Position numbers and translations under genes: made by a program. The notes beneath the pieces are model-generated. The model searched no databases. It was not told the DNA's origin and saw nothing but the letters and a program-made list of their open reading frames with translations. From contig NZ_JAVIFW010000003.1 of NCBI RefSeq assembly GCF_031157275.1, forward strand, positions 434,001 through 498,000: DNA of 64,000 nt. Reading direction: 5' to 3'. Positions 8,699-17,470 of this stretch are shown piece after piece. Positions within the stretch are counted from its first letter, which is position 1. Each line of letters opens with the position of its first letter. Source of the stretch: Streptomyces sp. LHD-70. Lineage in GTDB: Bacteria > Actinomycetota > Actinomycetes > Streptomycetales > Streptomycetaceae.

Positions 8699-8730
8699 GA
8701 GCCGTGCCGCACCTGCCTGCGGCACGGCTC
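8699..8730 (+). terminator. Intrinsic-type terminator of the SSI gene
   Basis: A 13-bp perfect stem (GAGCCGTGCCGCA at 8699-8711 with its complement at 8718-8730) and a 6-nt loop begin 22 nt after the SSI stop codon. A TTCC run follows rather than a long U tract, as is common in Streptomyces. Confidence 0.8.
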
Positions 8731-8818
8731 TTCCGTTGCCCGCCACGACCGCACCGGACCCCTCTCGTTCACAGAGGGAAAGGACCGAAGGAAGCACGAT
8801 GCGAGGAAGCAGCCGCCC

Positions 8819-9961
8819 GTGACCCTCTCCACGACGCTCCAGCCCCTGCGCCGCCGCCTCACACCGACCGGACCACCGGCCCCGCCCGGACGCGACCCCT
8901 TTTTCGACAACGCCAAGTTCCTGCTCGTGGTCCTGGTCGTCATCGGCCACAACTGGGCCGTCCTCGTACGGGACATGGAGACCGTCAAGGCCGCGTACAC
9001 CGTCCTCTACCTCTTCCACATGCCGGCGTTCGTGCTGCTCTGCGGCCTCTTCTCGCGCGGATTCACCGGCACGGGCCCACAGATCAGAGCCCTGCTCACC
9101 CGCGTCCTCGCGCCGTACCTGCTCTTCACCGTCGCCTACAAGGCACTGCAGACCCTGATCTACGACGCCCCGTTCGCGCTCACGCCCACCGAACCCACCT
9201 ACCTGCTGTGGTTCCTGGTCGCCCTCTTCCTGTGGCGCATCACCGCGCCCGTGTGGCGGGCCGTGCGCCACCCCGTCGCCCTCGCCGTGCTGATCTCGCT
9301 CGCCGCGGGCCTCACCGGCATCGGCTACGAACTCGCCCTGCCCCGCGTCCTGATGTTCCTGCCCTGGTTCGTGCTCGGGCTCCGGCTGCGCCCCGAGCAC
9401 TTCCACCGCCTCCGCACCCGCGCTGTGCGCCGCTCGGCCCCGCTCGTGCTGCTCGCGGCACTCGCCCTCGCGTACGCCATCGCACCGCACATCAACGCCA
9501 ACTGGCTCTACATGCGGAACAACAACGCCGAGCTCCAGACCGGCTCACTGGAATACCTCGCGATCCGGCTCGGCCTGTTCGTCGTGTCGGCCGCGCTGAT
9601 CGTGGCGTTCTTCGCGCTGGTCCCCGCCCGTCGCACCGTGTTCACGGCACTCGGCGCGGCCACCATGTTCCCGTTCCTGGTGCACGGCCTGCTCGTCCAG
9701 ACGGGACAGGCGTACGGGATGTACGAGCTGGTCGGACGGCTCGGCGCCGGGGCGCTGCTGCTGCTCGCGCTGTTCGGGGTGGCCGTGACCGCGGTGCTGT
9801 CCAGCGCGCCGGTCCGCCGCGTCCTGCGCCCCGTGGTCGAACCTCGGTTCCCCCGGTTCCTGATCCCCGACGATTCCCTTACGGTCCGTCAAGAAGCGGC
9901 GGGAGAAAGCTCGGTGACGTCTCGTCAGGACGCGACGCGTGCGGCGCGCAACCAGTCGTAG
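8819..9961 (+). CDS. Acyltransferase 3 family membrane protein
   Basis: A 380-residue multi-spanning protein. DPFFDNAKFLLVVLVVIGH near the N terminus holds the family's helix with its catalytic-type His, followed by FHMPAFVLLCGLFSRGF. About ten helices follow in all. This is the layout of O-acetyltransferases related to fucose 4-O-acetyltransferase, which acylate surface sugars. The C-terminal 40 residues are hydrophilic and overlap the convergent HAD gene by 37 nt. The GTG start is the first in frame after the terminator. Confidence 0.85.
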   Translation: MTLSTTLQPLRRRLTPTGPPAPPGRDPFFDNAKFLLVVLVVIGHNWAVLVRDMETVKAAYTVLYLFHMPAFVLLCGLFSRGFTGTGPQIRALLTRVLAPYLLFTVAYKALQTLIYDAPFALTPTEPTYLLWFLVALFLWRITAPVWRAVRHPVALAVLISLAAGLTGIGYELALPRVLMFLPWFVLGLRLRPEHFHRLRTRAVRRSAPLVLLAALALAYAIAPHINANWLYMRNNNAELQTGSLEYLAIRLGLFVVSAALIVAFFALVPARRTVFTALGAATMFPFLVHGLLVQTGQAYGMYELVGRLGAGALLLLALFGVAVTAVLSSAPVRRVLRPVVEPRFPRFLIPDDSLTVRQEAAGESSVTSRQDATRAARNQS

Positions 9962-10641
9962 GCCGCCTTTGCCGTGAACTCTCGCTGTCCGCCCGGGAAT
10001 ACGAGACCCGCCGTGGCGAACGCCGGGTCGTCGGCGGTCGCCGCCACATACGGGATCGCGATACAGCCCATGCCCGCCTTGTGCGCGGCCACCGCGCCCG
10101 GCGCCGCGTCCTCCAGGACGACACAGTCGGCGGGCGCGACCCCGAGGCGGCGGGCCGCCTCCAGGAAGACATCGGGCTCCGGCTTCCCCTGCGGCACCTC
10201 CTCGGCCGAGACCAGCGTGGTCAGCAGCGCGTCGAGGCCCGTGCCCCGCAGGATCGCGGTGATCGCCGCCCGCGACGAACCCGACGCCACGGCCATCGGC
10301 ACCCCCTGCGCGTGCAGCAGCTCGACGAAGGCCCGCATCTGCGGGTACGCGTGCGTCTCGGCCGCCGCCAGCTCCAGGTACAGCCGGTTCTTCTCGGCGA
10401 GCAGCGCCTCGAGCGGCGTGCTCAGCGCGTACTTCTCCCGCCAGATCGCCAGCGTCTCGGCCGTGCTGATGCCCACGTACGTCTCGTGCTCCTGCCACGT
10501 GAAGTCCGGGACGCCCTGCGCGGCGAGCAGCTGCCGGCCGGCCTCGAAGTAGTTGGGCTCGCTGTCCACGAGTGTGCCGTCGAGATCGAAGACGACGGCG
10601 GTGTGCGCGAGGCCGGGGGCGCTGCTGCTCGGAGTGCTCAT
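9925..10641 (-). CDS. HAD-superfamily phosphatase, beta-phosphoglucomutase-like
   Basis: A 238-residue soluble enzyme. Motif I is VVFDLDGTLVDSE (nucleophile and acid Asp), motif II is AVASGSSR, the Lys lies in QGKPEPDVF and motif III is VVLEDAAPGAVAAHKAG. The helical cap begins NYFEAGRQLL. This subfamily dephosphorylates small sugar phosphates or isomerises them. The start may be 10641 or an ATG 12 nt upstream, because a GGGAGG sits between them. It is followed in the same direction by nothing and overlaps the convergent acyltransferase. Confidence 0.88.
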   Translation of the reverse strand: MSTPSSSAPGLAHTAVVFDLDGTLVDSEPNYFEAGRQLLAAQGVPDFTWQEHETYVGISTAETLAIWREKYALSTPLEALLAEKNRLYLELAAAETHAYPQMRAFVELLHAQGVPMAVASGSSRAAITAILRGTGLDALLTTLVSAEEVPQGKPEPDVFLEAARRLGVAPADCVVLEDAAPGAVAAHKAGMGCIAIPYVAATADDPAFATAGLVFPGGQREFTAKAAYDWLRAARVAS

Positions 10642-10696
10642 GCCTCCCAGCATGCCAAGACGGGGCAGAAGTCGGCCGTGCGGGTGGGGACCGGGC

Positions 10697-11185
10697 TCAG
10701 CGCCGCTCGCGCCGGTCCGCCGCCGCCCCGACCGACGCGACGAGCGGCAGCAGCCGGTGCGGAACGCGTTCGCGCAGGGCGACCTCGGTCCGGGTGCGGA
10801 CCACGCCCGGCAGCTGGATGAGCTGCTGGATGAGGTCCTCCAGATGCGCGTTGTCCCGCGCCGCGACACGGGTCAGCAGGTCGCCGCCGCCGGTGATCGA
10901 GAACGCCTCGATGATCTCCGGAACCGCCGCCAGGGCGTCCCCCACCTCGTCCAGGTGCCCCTGCGTGACCTCGACGTGCACGAACGCAAGCACCGGATGC
11001 CCGAGCGCGGCGGGCGAAAGCGTCGGCCCGGTCCCCGTGATCACGCCGTCCCGCTCAAGGCGGTCGAGCCGCGCCTGCAGGGTGCCCCGCGCGATGCCGA
11101 GCATCCGGGCGTACTCCCGCACGCTCGTGCGCGGCTGCTCCAACAGCAGCCGGAGAATACGGGTGTCGAGTGCGTCCACCGCCAT
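10697..11185 (-). CDS. Lrp/AsnC-family transcriptional regulator
   Basis: 162 residues: an N-terminal HTH (LDTRILRLLLEQPRTSVREYARMLGIARGTLQARLDRLERDGVI), then an AsnC ligand/oligomer domain with AFVHVEVTQG and FSITGGGDLLTRVAARD. That glycine-rich turn is where Lrp proteins bind amino acids. The C-terminal tail is basic. It lies 55 nt upstream of the HAD gene in the same direction, so the two may be co-transcribed. Two copies of a CCRWTGGCCC-type motif flank its promoter region. Confidence 0.9.
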   Translation of the reverse strand: MAVDALDTRILRLLLEQPRTSVREYARMLGIARGTLQARLDRLERDGVITGTGPTLSPAALGHPVLAFVHVEVTQGHLDEVGDALAAVPEIIEAFSITGGGDLLTRVAARDNAHLEDLIQQLIQLPGVVRTRTEVALRERVPHRLLPLVASVGAAADRRERR

Positions 11186-11292
11186 GTCGCCCGGCCTCCT
11201 GCCCCCGCCCGGACGGTGTGCTCCGTCCGCGTCGTCCCTTGCCTCCGTACGCAATTCGATCCGTACGTACGCGATGTCCCGCCTCGAATGTA

Positions 11293-11331
11293 CCAATGGC
11301 CCGCATACCCGGCCTGGCGATGGGCCAACGG
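11293..11331. promoter_or_regulatory. Inverted CCRWTGGCCC motif upstream of the Lrp gene
   Basis: CCAATGGCCC at 11293-11302 faces GGGCCAACGG at 11322-11331 (reverse complement CCGTTGGCCC), an 8-of-10 inverted repeat about 110 nt upstream of the Lrp start. The same motif occurs twice ahead of the FUSC gene at 12386-12395 and 12429-12438. Autoregulation by the Lrp protein is an inference. Confidence 0.4.
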
Positions 11332-11436
11332 CCGGCAGTCCCGGACCGGATCTGAGGCTGTGTGCGAACGGAGGGGTGCTCCGGACGGCGGCGGTCGGCG
11401 TGCACGGGGGGCGGGTGAGCCCGTGTGCTCGTTCGT

Positions 11437-12354
11437 ATGGCCAACGAGGTGAGCTACCACAGCAGCACCGCGCAGCAGGCCCCGGCGACCCCGGGCGTCT
11501 GCTCCGCGGCCCCGAACGCGACACGGCGCCGGGCGCTCGGACTGGCGGCCGGGCTCCTCGGCGCCGGCGCCCTGGGCTTCCGCCTGCCGGTCCCCGAGAG
11601 CGCCCTGCTCGACCCCGCCGACGCCGGTCCGCTGACCGGGGGGTGCAGCGCGTACTACGACCACGAGTACGAGGAGCTGCTCGCGGCCGTCGACGAGTCA
11701 CGGTTCCGGCTGACCGACGCGGATCTCCGTGACCCCGGACTCGCGGGCGGTTGCGCCGACCCCGCAGCGCAGGACCGCGGCGCCGGCTGGGAGCCGGGCG
11801 GCGGCACGGACTGGGCGCGCGAGACCGCACCCACCGGACCCTGGTCCTGGACCGGCAGCGGCGAGGGGCGCGGGAACGACGAACGGTCCCTGTGCCCGGC
11901 GGAGTCCGCCGCCGGTCCCGAGGCCGCGGGCGCCCCGGCGGTCGGCCGCCCCTGGGCCCGGCCGCTGACCCGCAGCTACCGCATCACCACCGGCTACCGC
12001 GTCCGCGGCGACTGGCTCGCCGGGTACCACACCGGCGTCGACCTGGCCGTCCCGCAAGGCACGCCGGTCTATTCGGTCGCCGCGGGCGTCGTGGTCCTGG
12101 CCCGCCGGTCCGGTGCGTACGGCAAGGCCGTGACGATCAGGATGCGGGACGGTCGCTACGTGCTCTTCGCGCACCTGTCCCGGATCCGCGTGAAGGCCGG
12201 AGCCCGCGTCCACGCCGGACAGCGGATCGCCGACAGCGGCAACACCGGCCGTTCCACCGGCCCCCACCTGCACCTGGAGATCCGCGCCCGGCGCGGCTAC
12301 GGATCCGACATCAACCCCCTCACCTATCTGAAGAAGCGCGGGATCCGGATCTAG
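11437..12354 (+). CDS. M23-family (LytM/peptidoglycan endopeptidase) protein
   Basis: 305 residues. A twin-arginine-like start (RRRALGLAAGLLGAGALGF) suggests export, then comes a variable acidic/glycine-rich spacer. The M23 domain (about 185-305) carries the zinc ligands HTGVD and HLHLE plus NTGRSTGPH. Such enzymes cleave peptidoglycan cross-bridges or activate amidases outside the cell. An in-frame GTG at 11425 is an alternative start, and neither start has a clear ribosome site. The gene is read toward FUSC, 129 nt away. Confidence 0.88.
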   Translation: MANEVSYHSSTAQQAPATPGVCSAAPNATRRRALGLAAGLLGAGALGFRLPVPESALLDPADAGPLTGGCSAYYDHEYEELLAAVDESRFRLTDADLRDPGLAGGCADPAAQDRGAGWEPGGGTDWARETAPTGPWSWTGSGEGRGNDERSLCPAESAAGPEAAGAPAVGRPWARPLTRSYRITTGYRVRGDWLAGYHTGVDLAVPQGTPVYSVAAGVVVLARRSGAYGKAVTIRMRDGRYVLFAHLSRIRVKAGARVHAGQRIADSGNTGRSTGPHLHLEIRARRGYGSDINPLTYLKKRGIRI

Positions 12355-12385
12355 CGCGCCGCGCTCACGGGACCGCGGCAGTGGT

Positions 12386-12440
12386 CCGTTGGCCCTCCAG
12401 TGGTCGAGAGGGAACGCCCCGCACTGGGCCATTGGCCCAG
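12386..12440. promoter_or_regulatory. Direct CCRTTGGCCC motifs and palindrome before FUSC
   Basis: CCGTTGGCCC (12386-12395) and CCATTGGCCC (12429-12438) repeat the motif seen at the Lrp promoter. The second copy is inside the perfect palindrome CTGGGCCATTGGCCCAG (12424-12440). They end about 45 nt before the FUSC start and fit an operator or activator site. Confidence 0.4.
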
Positions 12441-12483
12441 CCGTTACGCCTGCTGTTGAACCATCAGCGGTCCAGGTGTTGAG

Positions 12484-14088
12484 ATGTACGAGTCGATGGC
12501 GCTGCGGTTCCTCCGGGATCTCCGCGGCGCCTTTCTCATGTCGCGGTGCCTGCGGGCGCGGAAGGGGCGGGGCAACTTGCTGAAGAAGGCGTTCGTGACG
12601 CCGGACCCGGGGCGGGTACGGCTCCGGTTCGCGACGCGCGGCGTGCTCGGGATCGCGCTGGCCGTCGCGCTGTGCGGAGCCGTGGGGCATTCGCTCGTGG
12701 CGGCGATCACCGGCGGCCTGGCCGCGCTGCTCGCGCTGTTCACGGTGACCGACGCGACGGTGCGCGGACAAGCGGTGACGACGGCGCTGCTGCCGGCCGT
12801 CGGCCTTCCGGTGCTCGCCCTCGCGGCCGTGCTGCACGACGTCCCCCTCGCCCGTGACCTGGCCTTCCTCGCGACCGTCGGGGCGGGCGTGTACGCGCGC
12901 AGGTGGGGGCCGCGCGGGCACTCGCTCGGCGTGTTCGCGTTCATGACCTTCTTCGCCGCACAGTTCCTGCACACCGTGCCCGCGCAGCTGCCCGAGCTGT
13001 ACGCCGCCGTCCTGCTCTCGCTCTCCGCCGCGGCCGCGGTGCGCTTCGGGGCGTGGTGCTACGAGCGCCGGTCGCCCGCCCCGGCGGCCGTGCCCGCGCC
13101 GACCGGCGGGACCGGGCTCAGGCGGATCACCACCCGGCAGGCCGTACAGGCCACCGTCGGCGCGGGCTTCGCGCTCGCGATCGGGCAGGTGCTGTCCGAC
13201 GAGCGGTGGTACTGGGCCGTCGGCGCGACCTGGTGGGTGTTCGTGAACACGAGCTCGCGCGGCGAGACCGTCGTGCGCGGGTTCCGCAGGTTCCTCGGGA
13301 CCGTCCTCGGCATCGTGCTCGGATTCCTCGTCGCCGTACCGCTGCACGACGAGCCGGTCGCCGCCGCCGTCATCGTCGCCCTGAGCGTCTTCGGGATCTT
13401 CTACACGGCGGCCGTCTCGTACACGTGGATGATGCTCGCCGTGACCGTGATGGCGAGCATGCTGTACGGCCTGCTCGGCGTCCTCGACCCGGCCCTGCTC
13501 GCGCTCCGGGTGAGCGAGACCGCTGTCGGTGCCCTCGGCGCCGTCCTGGCCGTGCTCCTCGTCCTGCCGGTCACCACGCACTCCGTGACCGACGCGTGGG
13601 TGGAGCGCGCTCTGTGGTCCGTGCACGCCTGCACCGCGGAGGCCGCCGCCCGGCTCGCGGGAAGCACCGAGGCGGACCCGGCCGCCAGGGTGGCGGAGCT
13701 CGAGACGAATCTGGGGCGCGTACGGCTCTCCCTCGCGCCCCTCGTGCATCCGTTCAGCCCGATGAAGGCACGCAAGGGGCGCGCCCGGCAGGTGCTCGCG
13801 CTGCTCGACGACTGCGCGCGCGAGGCGCGCGGGCTCGCCGCTGTCGCCGCCGACCCGGAGGCCTCGCACGACGCGCGGCTCGCCGCGGCGTGCTGGCGGG
13901 TGGAGGCCGCCGTCGAGGCGCTGACCGATGCGCCGAGCACCGGGGGAACTCGCCGCCCGGGCGCGACGCCCGCCCCCGAGCCGACCGGCACCGAACCGGT
14001 GCTCGCCCACCTCCGTGCCCTCGAGCACTCCCTGCTCGAACTCGCCGTGCCGCTGCGGCGCTCCGACCGGCTGCCGGTGGGCGCCTGA
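12484..14088 (+). CDS. FUSC-family inner membrane protein
   Basis: 534 residues with two blocks of about five or six membrane helices (residues about 50-180 and 230-360). They are separated by a Pro-rich cytosolic loop and followed by a helical C-terminal domain of about 170 residues. The second block holds ALAIGQVLSDERWYWAVGATWWVFV and SSRGETVVRGFRRFLGTVLGIVLG, the signature of FUSC proteins (fusaric-acid/aromatic-acid efflux type, AaeB-like). It probably exports aromatic acids. The start could be internal (ATG at 12538). Confidence 0.85.
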   Translation: MYESMALRFLRDLRGAFLMSRCLRARKGRGNLLKKAFVTPDPGRVRLRFATRGVLGIALAVALCGAVGHSLVAAITGGLAALLALFTVTDATVRGQAVTTALLPAVGLPVLALAAVLHDVPLARDLAFLATVGAGVYARRWGPRGHSLGVFAFMTFFAAQFLHTVPAQLPELYAAVLLSLSAAAAVRFGAWCYERRSPAPAAVPAPTGGTGLRRITTRQAVQATVGAGFALAIGQVLSDERWYWAVGATWWVFVNTSSRGETVVRGFRRFLGTVLGIVLGFLVAVPLHDEPVAAAVIVALSVFGIFYTAAVSYTWMMLAVTVMASMLYGLLGVLDPALLALRVSETAVGALGAVLAVLLVLPVTTHSVTDAWVERALWSVHACTAEAAARLAGSTEADPAARVAELETNLGRVRLSLAPLVHPFSPMKARKGRARQVLALLDDCAREARGLAAVAADPEASHDARLAAACWRVEAAVEALTDAPSTGGTRRPGATPAPEPTGTEPVLAHLRALEHSLLELAVPLRRSDRLPVGA

Positions 14089-14115
14089 CGGCGGGACGGC
14101 CGATCTTCGACCGCC

Positions 14116-14128
14116 TGGTCTAGACCTA
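14116..14128. promoter_or_regulatory. DasR-responsive-element-like palindrome (dre) before the lactonase
   Basis: TGGTCTAGACCTA contains the perfect palindrome GGTCTAGACC, matching the core of the known DasR operator (TGGTCTAGACCA type). It lies 64 nt upstream of the lactonase GTG. DasR is the N-acetylglucosamine-sensing GntR regulator of Streptomyces and is encoded elsewhere. The assignment rests on motif match. Confidence 0.55.
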
Positions 14129-14189
14129 CTGCTACGGTCGTGCCCCGACAGGCACCGCCGTCGCAGGACGAACTCGCAGGGGGTCACAC

Positions 14190-15224
14190 GTGGGCAGCGC
14201 CAGGGCGTTCATCGGTTCCTTCACCTCCGCCGGAGGGCGCGGCATCACCGCCGCCGCCGTCGACCCGGACAGCGGAGCCCTGACACCCCTGGCCTCCACC
14301 GCCACCGTCCCCGACCCCTCATACCTCGCCCTCACACCCGGCGGGGACGTCCTGTACGCGGTGAGCGAGACCGAGGACGGCGCGGCCGCCGCCTTCTCCG
14401 TACGCGGTGACGTACCGGAGCTCATCGCCCCACCCGTCCCTGTCCAGGGCGCGGGACCCACCCACCTCGCGCTCGCCGCGGGCCACCTGCTCACCGCCAA
14501 CTACGGCTCGGGCAGCGTCTCCTGCCTGCCCTTGGGCCCCGACGCCGCACCCACCCCCGGTCACGTCCTCCGGCACCGCGGGGCGGGCCCGGACCCGGAC
14601 CGGCAGGACGGCCCGCACGCCCACCAGGTGCTGCCCGCCCCGAGCGGCGGCTGGATCCTGACCGTCGACCTCGGCACCGACACCGTGGACGTCTGCACCC
14701 TCACCGACGGCACGCTGCGCGTCCACGGGCGAGCGGCCCTGCGCCCCGGCAGCGGGCCGCGCCACCTGGCCTTCCACCCCGACGGACGGACCGTCCACGT
14801 ACTCCACGAGCTCGTCCCGGCCCTCACCGTCTGCGACTGGGACCCGGCCGCCGGCCTGCTCGCGCCGCGCGCCGAGATCCCCGTCCTCGACACCGTCCCG
14901 ACCGGCGACGCCTACCCCTCGGCGGTTGTCGTCGCGCCCGACGGACGCTTCGTATGGACCGCGACGCGCGGCCAGGACGTCATCTCCGCCCTGGCGGCCG
15001 ACCCGGACGCGGCGGACGGCTCGGGGCTCCGCCTCACCGCCACCGTCGACTGCGGCGGGCACTGGCCCCGCGACCTGGCCCTGCACCCCTCGGGCCGGTT
15101 CCTGTACGCGGCGAACGAGCGCTCCGGGGACGTCACCTGGTTCACCGTCGACCCGGACTCGGGCGTTCCGCGGCGCGGCGGCTCCGTCGCGGCCCCGGCG
15201 GCGTCCTGCGTGGTCTTCGGCTGA
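14190..15224 (+). CDS. Lactonase family (YbhE/Pgl-type beta-propeller) protein
   Basis: 344 residues forming a seven-bladed propeller. Blade-like repeats such as PSYLALTPGGDVLYAVSE, GPRHLAFHPDGRTVHVLHE and WPRDLALHPSGRFLYAANERSGDV match the lactonase_7 family. Members hydrolyse 6-phosphogluconolactone or related lactones, and the exact substrate is not fixed by sequence. There is no signal peptide. The start is GTG with GGGGG about 7 nt upstream. A DasR-like site precedes it, which would link it to amino-sugar metabolism. Confidence 0.85.
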   Translation: MGSARAFIGSFTSAGGRGITAAAVDPDSGALTPLASTATVPDPSYLALTPGGDVLYAVSETEDGAAAAFSVRGDVPELIAPPVPVQGAGPTHLALAAGHLLTANYGSGSVSCLPLGPDAAPTPGHVLRHRGAGPDPDRQDGPHAHQVLPAPSGGWILTVDLGTDTVDVCTLTDGTLRVHGRAALRPGSGPRHLAFHPDGRTVHVLHELVPALTVCDWDPAAGLLAPRAEIPVLDTVPTGDAYPSAVVVAPDGRFVWTATRGQDVISALAADPDAADGSGLRLTATVDCGGHWPRDLALHPSGRFLYAANERSGDVTWFTVDPDSGVPRRGGSVAAPAASCVVFG

Positions 15225-15287
15225 GCCGTCGTAGTCGGCGGGGGCGGCGCGGTCGGCGGGGTCCCGCGCGGGCACGAGGTGTACGCG

Positions 15288-15325
15288 AAGGGCCCGTCAC
15301 CCGGCATCCCGGGGGACGGGCCCTT
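15288..15325. terminator. Bidirectional terminator hairpin
   Basis: AAGGGCCCGTC (15288-15298) pairs perfectly with GACGGGCCCTT (15315-15325) across a 16-nt loop. It lies between the convergent lactonase and CbiX-like genes and ends in TT on either strand. Confidence 0.8.
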
Positions 15326-15357
15326 GGAGGCTCTGTCGGACGATAAAGCTGAGGCGC

Positions 15358-16284
15358 TCAACGCGACTGCGGGGCGCCCTGCGCCTGCGGCGGCGTGATG
15401 CCGAGAGCGGCCATGTACTGGGAAAGGGCCAGCTTGCCGATCGCCGGGTACGCACCCAGGGCCTCGGCGTAGGCGCAGCCCGCGTCCTTCGCGGCGGCGT
15501 CGAGGAGGCCCTCGGGCACCTCGGGGCCGATCAGGTGCGGGGCGAGCGCCAGGTGCGTGGAACCGGAGCCCCGCAGCTGCTCGGCGGTCGCGGCGATCGC
15601 GCCGTCCTGGTCGAGCGCGGCGGCCATCACCGGCACCGCGAGGCGCGCGGCGAGCAGCATGCCGGTGATCCCGGCCGCCTGCACCGCCTCCTCGCCGCCG
15701 ATGGTCGCGAGGATGATGCCGTCCGCGGCCGTGGCGACCGTGAAGAGCCGCGCCCGGTCGGCACGGGCGAGCCCGGCCTCCGACAGGCGCACGTGCAGCG
15801 CCTCGGCGAGCAGCGGGTGCGGGCCGAGCACATCGGTCAGCTCGGCGGCCACGCGGCTGTCCATGACGGCCTGGCGGACCTGGCGCATCAGCGCGTTGTC
15901 GGGCCCCGCGAGCAGCGGTACGACGACGGCGACGGGGCCCTGCGGAGCGGGCACGTCGTGGCCGGCGGCGAGCGCCTGCTGGTGGCGGGCGGTGCGCTGC
16001 TCGGCGGCGTGCGCGAGCACGGTGGGCAGCGTCGGGTACTCGGCGTCGTCGCCGTCGAGGTAGCCGATCCTGGCGTCCAGGCCGGGCAGCTCGGAACGGG
16101 CGATGCTGACGACCTCTTCGGCGAGACCGCGCGTCGCGGCGGTGGGTGCGCCGGGCACGGCGAGAACCAGCGCGGGTGCTCCCTCGGGAGCCACCGCGGG
16201 TTCCGGACGGCGGTGCCGACCGGGCTGGCGAGGTCGCGGCATTCGTACGGGCAGGCCGTTGTCGGGCCCAGTGGGGGAGCTCAT
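15358..16284 (-). CDS. Sirohydrochlorin chelatase/CbiX-like protein
   Basis: 308 residues with two halves resembling the CbiX/SirB fold: VLAVPGAPTAATRGLAEEVV with DARIGYLDGD, and LVRQ/VAAELTDVLGPHPLLAEALHVRLSEAG with THLALAPHLIGPE. CbiX-type enzymes insert Fe or Co into sirohydrochlorin. The first half lacks the usual HGS His (AVPGAP instead), so chelatase activity is uncertain. The stand-alone position gives no pathway hint. The ATG at 16284 was chosen because residues upstream are low in conservation. Confidence 0.7.
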   Translation of the reverse strand: MSSPTGPDNGLPVRMPRPRQPGRHRRPEPAVAPEGAPALVLAVPGAPTAATRGLAEEVVSIARSELPGLDARIGYLDGDDAEYPTLPTVLAHAAEQRTARHQQALAAGHDVPAPQGPVAVVVPLLAGPDNALMRQVRQAVMDSRVAAELTDVLGPHPLLAEALHVRLSEAGLARADRARLFTVATAADGIILATIGGEEAVQAAGITGMLLAARLAVPVMAAALDQDGAIAATAEQLRGSGSTHLALAPHLIGPEVPEGLLDAAAKDAGCAYAEALGAYPAIGKLALSQYMAALGITPPQAQGAPQSR

Positions 16285-16495
16285 GGCGCCGCATGCTACT
16301 GGTTTCCCGCATGCCCTTGTTCGGGCAGGTGGCACCTGAGTGGTATCCGTCCGGTTTTTTCCGTTACGCGGCGAATTCCGCAACTGCCGGAATCCGCGCC
16401 CGAGTTGACGCGCATCGACACACCCGCAGGTCAGGAGCGGTGAACGTCACAGGGCGCGAGCCGCTGTGACGTTCCTCCCTCGTGCTGCTCCCCTC

Positions 16496-17470
16496 TTACG
16501 GCAGGTGCAGCATGCGCCCGTCGTGCGGCAGCCGCAGCGAGCCGTCCGCGAGCGCCCGCGCGAGGACCACGGCGCCGTCGAGCGGGTCCCCGTCCGCCAC
16601 CACGGCGCGCGCGGCGGGCAGTTGGGCGGCCAGCTCGTCCTCGAGCGGTACGAGCAGGGGCGCGCCCATCTTGAACAGGCCGCCGGTGAGGGCGACTTCG
16701 CACTCCGTCCCGCCCGGGCTCACGGCGACCGCCGCCTCCGCGATATGCCGTGCCGCGTCGCGCAGAATCCCCGCGGCGACCTGGTCGTGCGGCGCGCAGC
16801 GGGCCACGTCGGGCGCGAACGAGGCCAGGACCGCGGGCCGGTCGGTCCGTGGGTAGAGCTTGCCGGGCAGCTCGTTCATCGGCCCGTCGAACCTCGCCTC
16901 GGCGCATGTAAGCAGCGCCTGTGAACCGCCGCGCCGACCGTCGTACGCACGCATCGCCGCGTCGAGTCCGGCCCGCCCGATCCAGGCGCCGCCACCGCAG
17001 TCGCCGAGGAGATGTCCCCAGCCGTCGGCCCGCCGCCAGGTCTCCAGATCCGTGCCGAGCGAGATCAGGCCGGTGCCACCGGCGACGACGGCGCCCGGCC
17101 GTTGCCCGAGCGCCCCCGCGTACGCCGTCACCGCGTCCGCCGCGAGCGCGAGCCGTCGTACCGCGAAGGTCTCAAGCAGCGCAGCGGGCAGCCGCTCCCG
17201 CAGGTCGTCGCCGAGCGTCGCCATGCCCGCGGCGCCCACGGCCACGGCGGCGACCGCTCCGCCACCCGCGCCCTCGATCAACTCGCGGGCCATCGGCGTC
17301 AGTTGATCCAGCAGATGCCCGGCGTCGATCCCCGCCGCGCCCGTGCGCACGGGCGTACGGGAGGCCAGGCTCTGGTGGCGGCCGCCCGCACCGTCTGCCG
17401 GTGCCAGGGCGACGCGCAGGCCGGAGCCGCCGGAGTCGACACCGAGCACCCAGGACGCGGCAGCGGTCAC
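16496..17470 (-). CDS. BadF/BadG-type ATPase, N-acetylglucosamine kinase-like
   Basis: 324 residues with an actin-like ATPase fold. Phosphate-1 motif is [16 protein letters not shown], then AVAVGAAGM, the phosphate-2 region [43 protein letters not shown] (family signature of NAGK/BadF proteins) and the adenosine motif ALTGGLFK. Members phosphorylate N-acetylglucosamine or activate radical enzymes, and the single-domain form favours a sugar kinase. Its GTG overlaps the ung stop codon by 4 nt (GTGA), so translation is probably coupled. Confidence 0.85.
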   Translation of the reverse strand: MTAAASWVLGVDSGGSGLRVALAPADGAGGRHQSLASRTPVRTGAAGIDAGHLLDQLTPMARELIEGAGGGAVAAVAVGAAGMATLGDDLRERLPAALLETFAVRRLALAADAVTAYAGALGQRPGAVVAGGTGLISLGTDLETWRRADGWGHLLGDCGGGAWIGRAGLDAAMRAYDGRRGGSQALLTCAEARFDGPMNELPGKLYPRTDRPAVLASFAPDVARCAPHDQVAAGILRDAARHIAEAAVAVSPGGTECEVALTGGLFKMGAPLLVPLEDELAAQLPAARAVVADGDPLDGAVVLARALADGSLRLPHDGRMLHLP

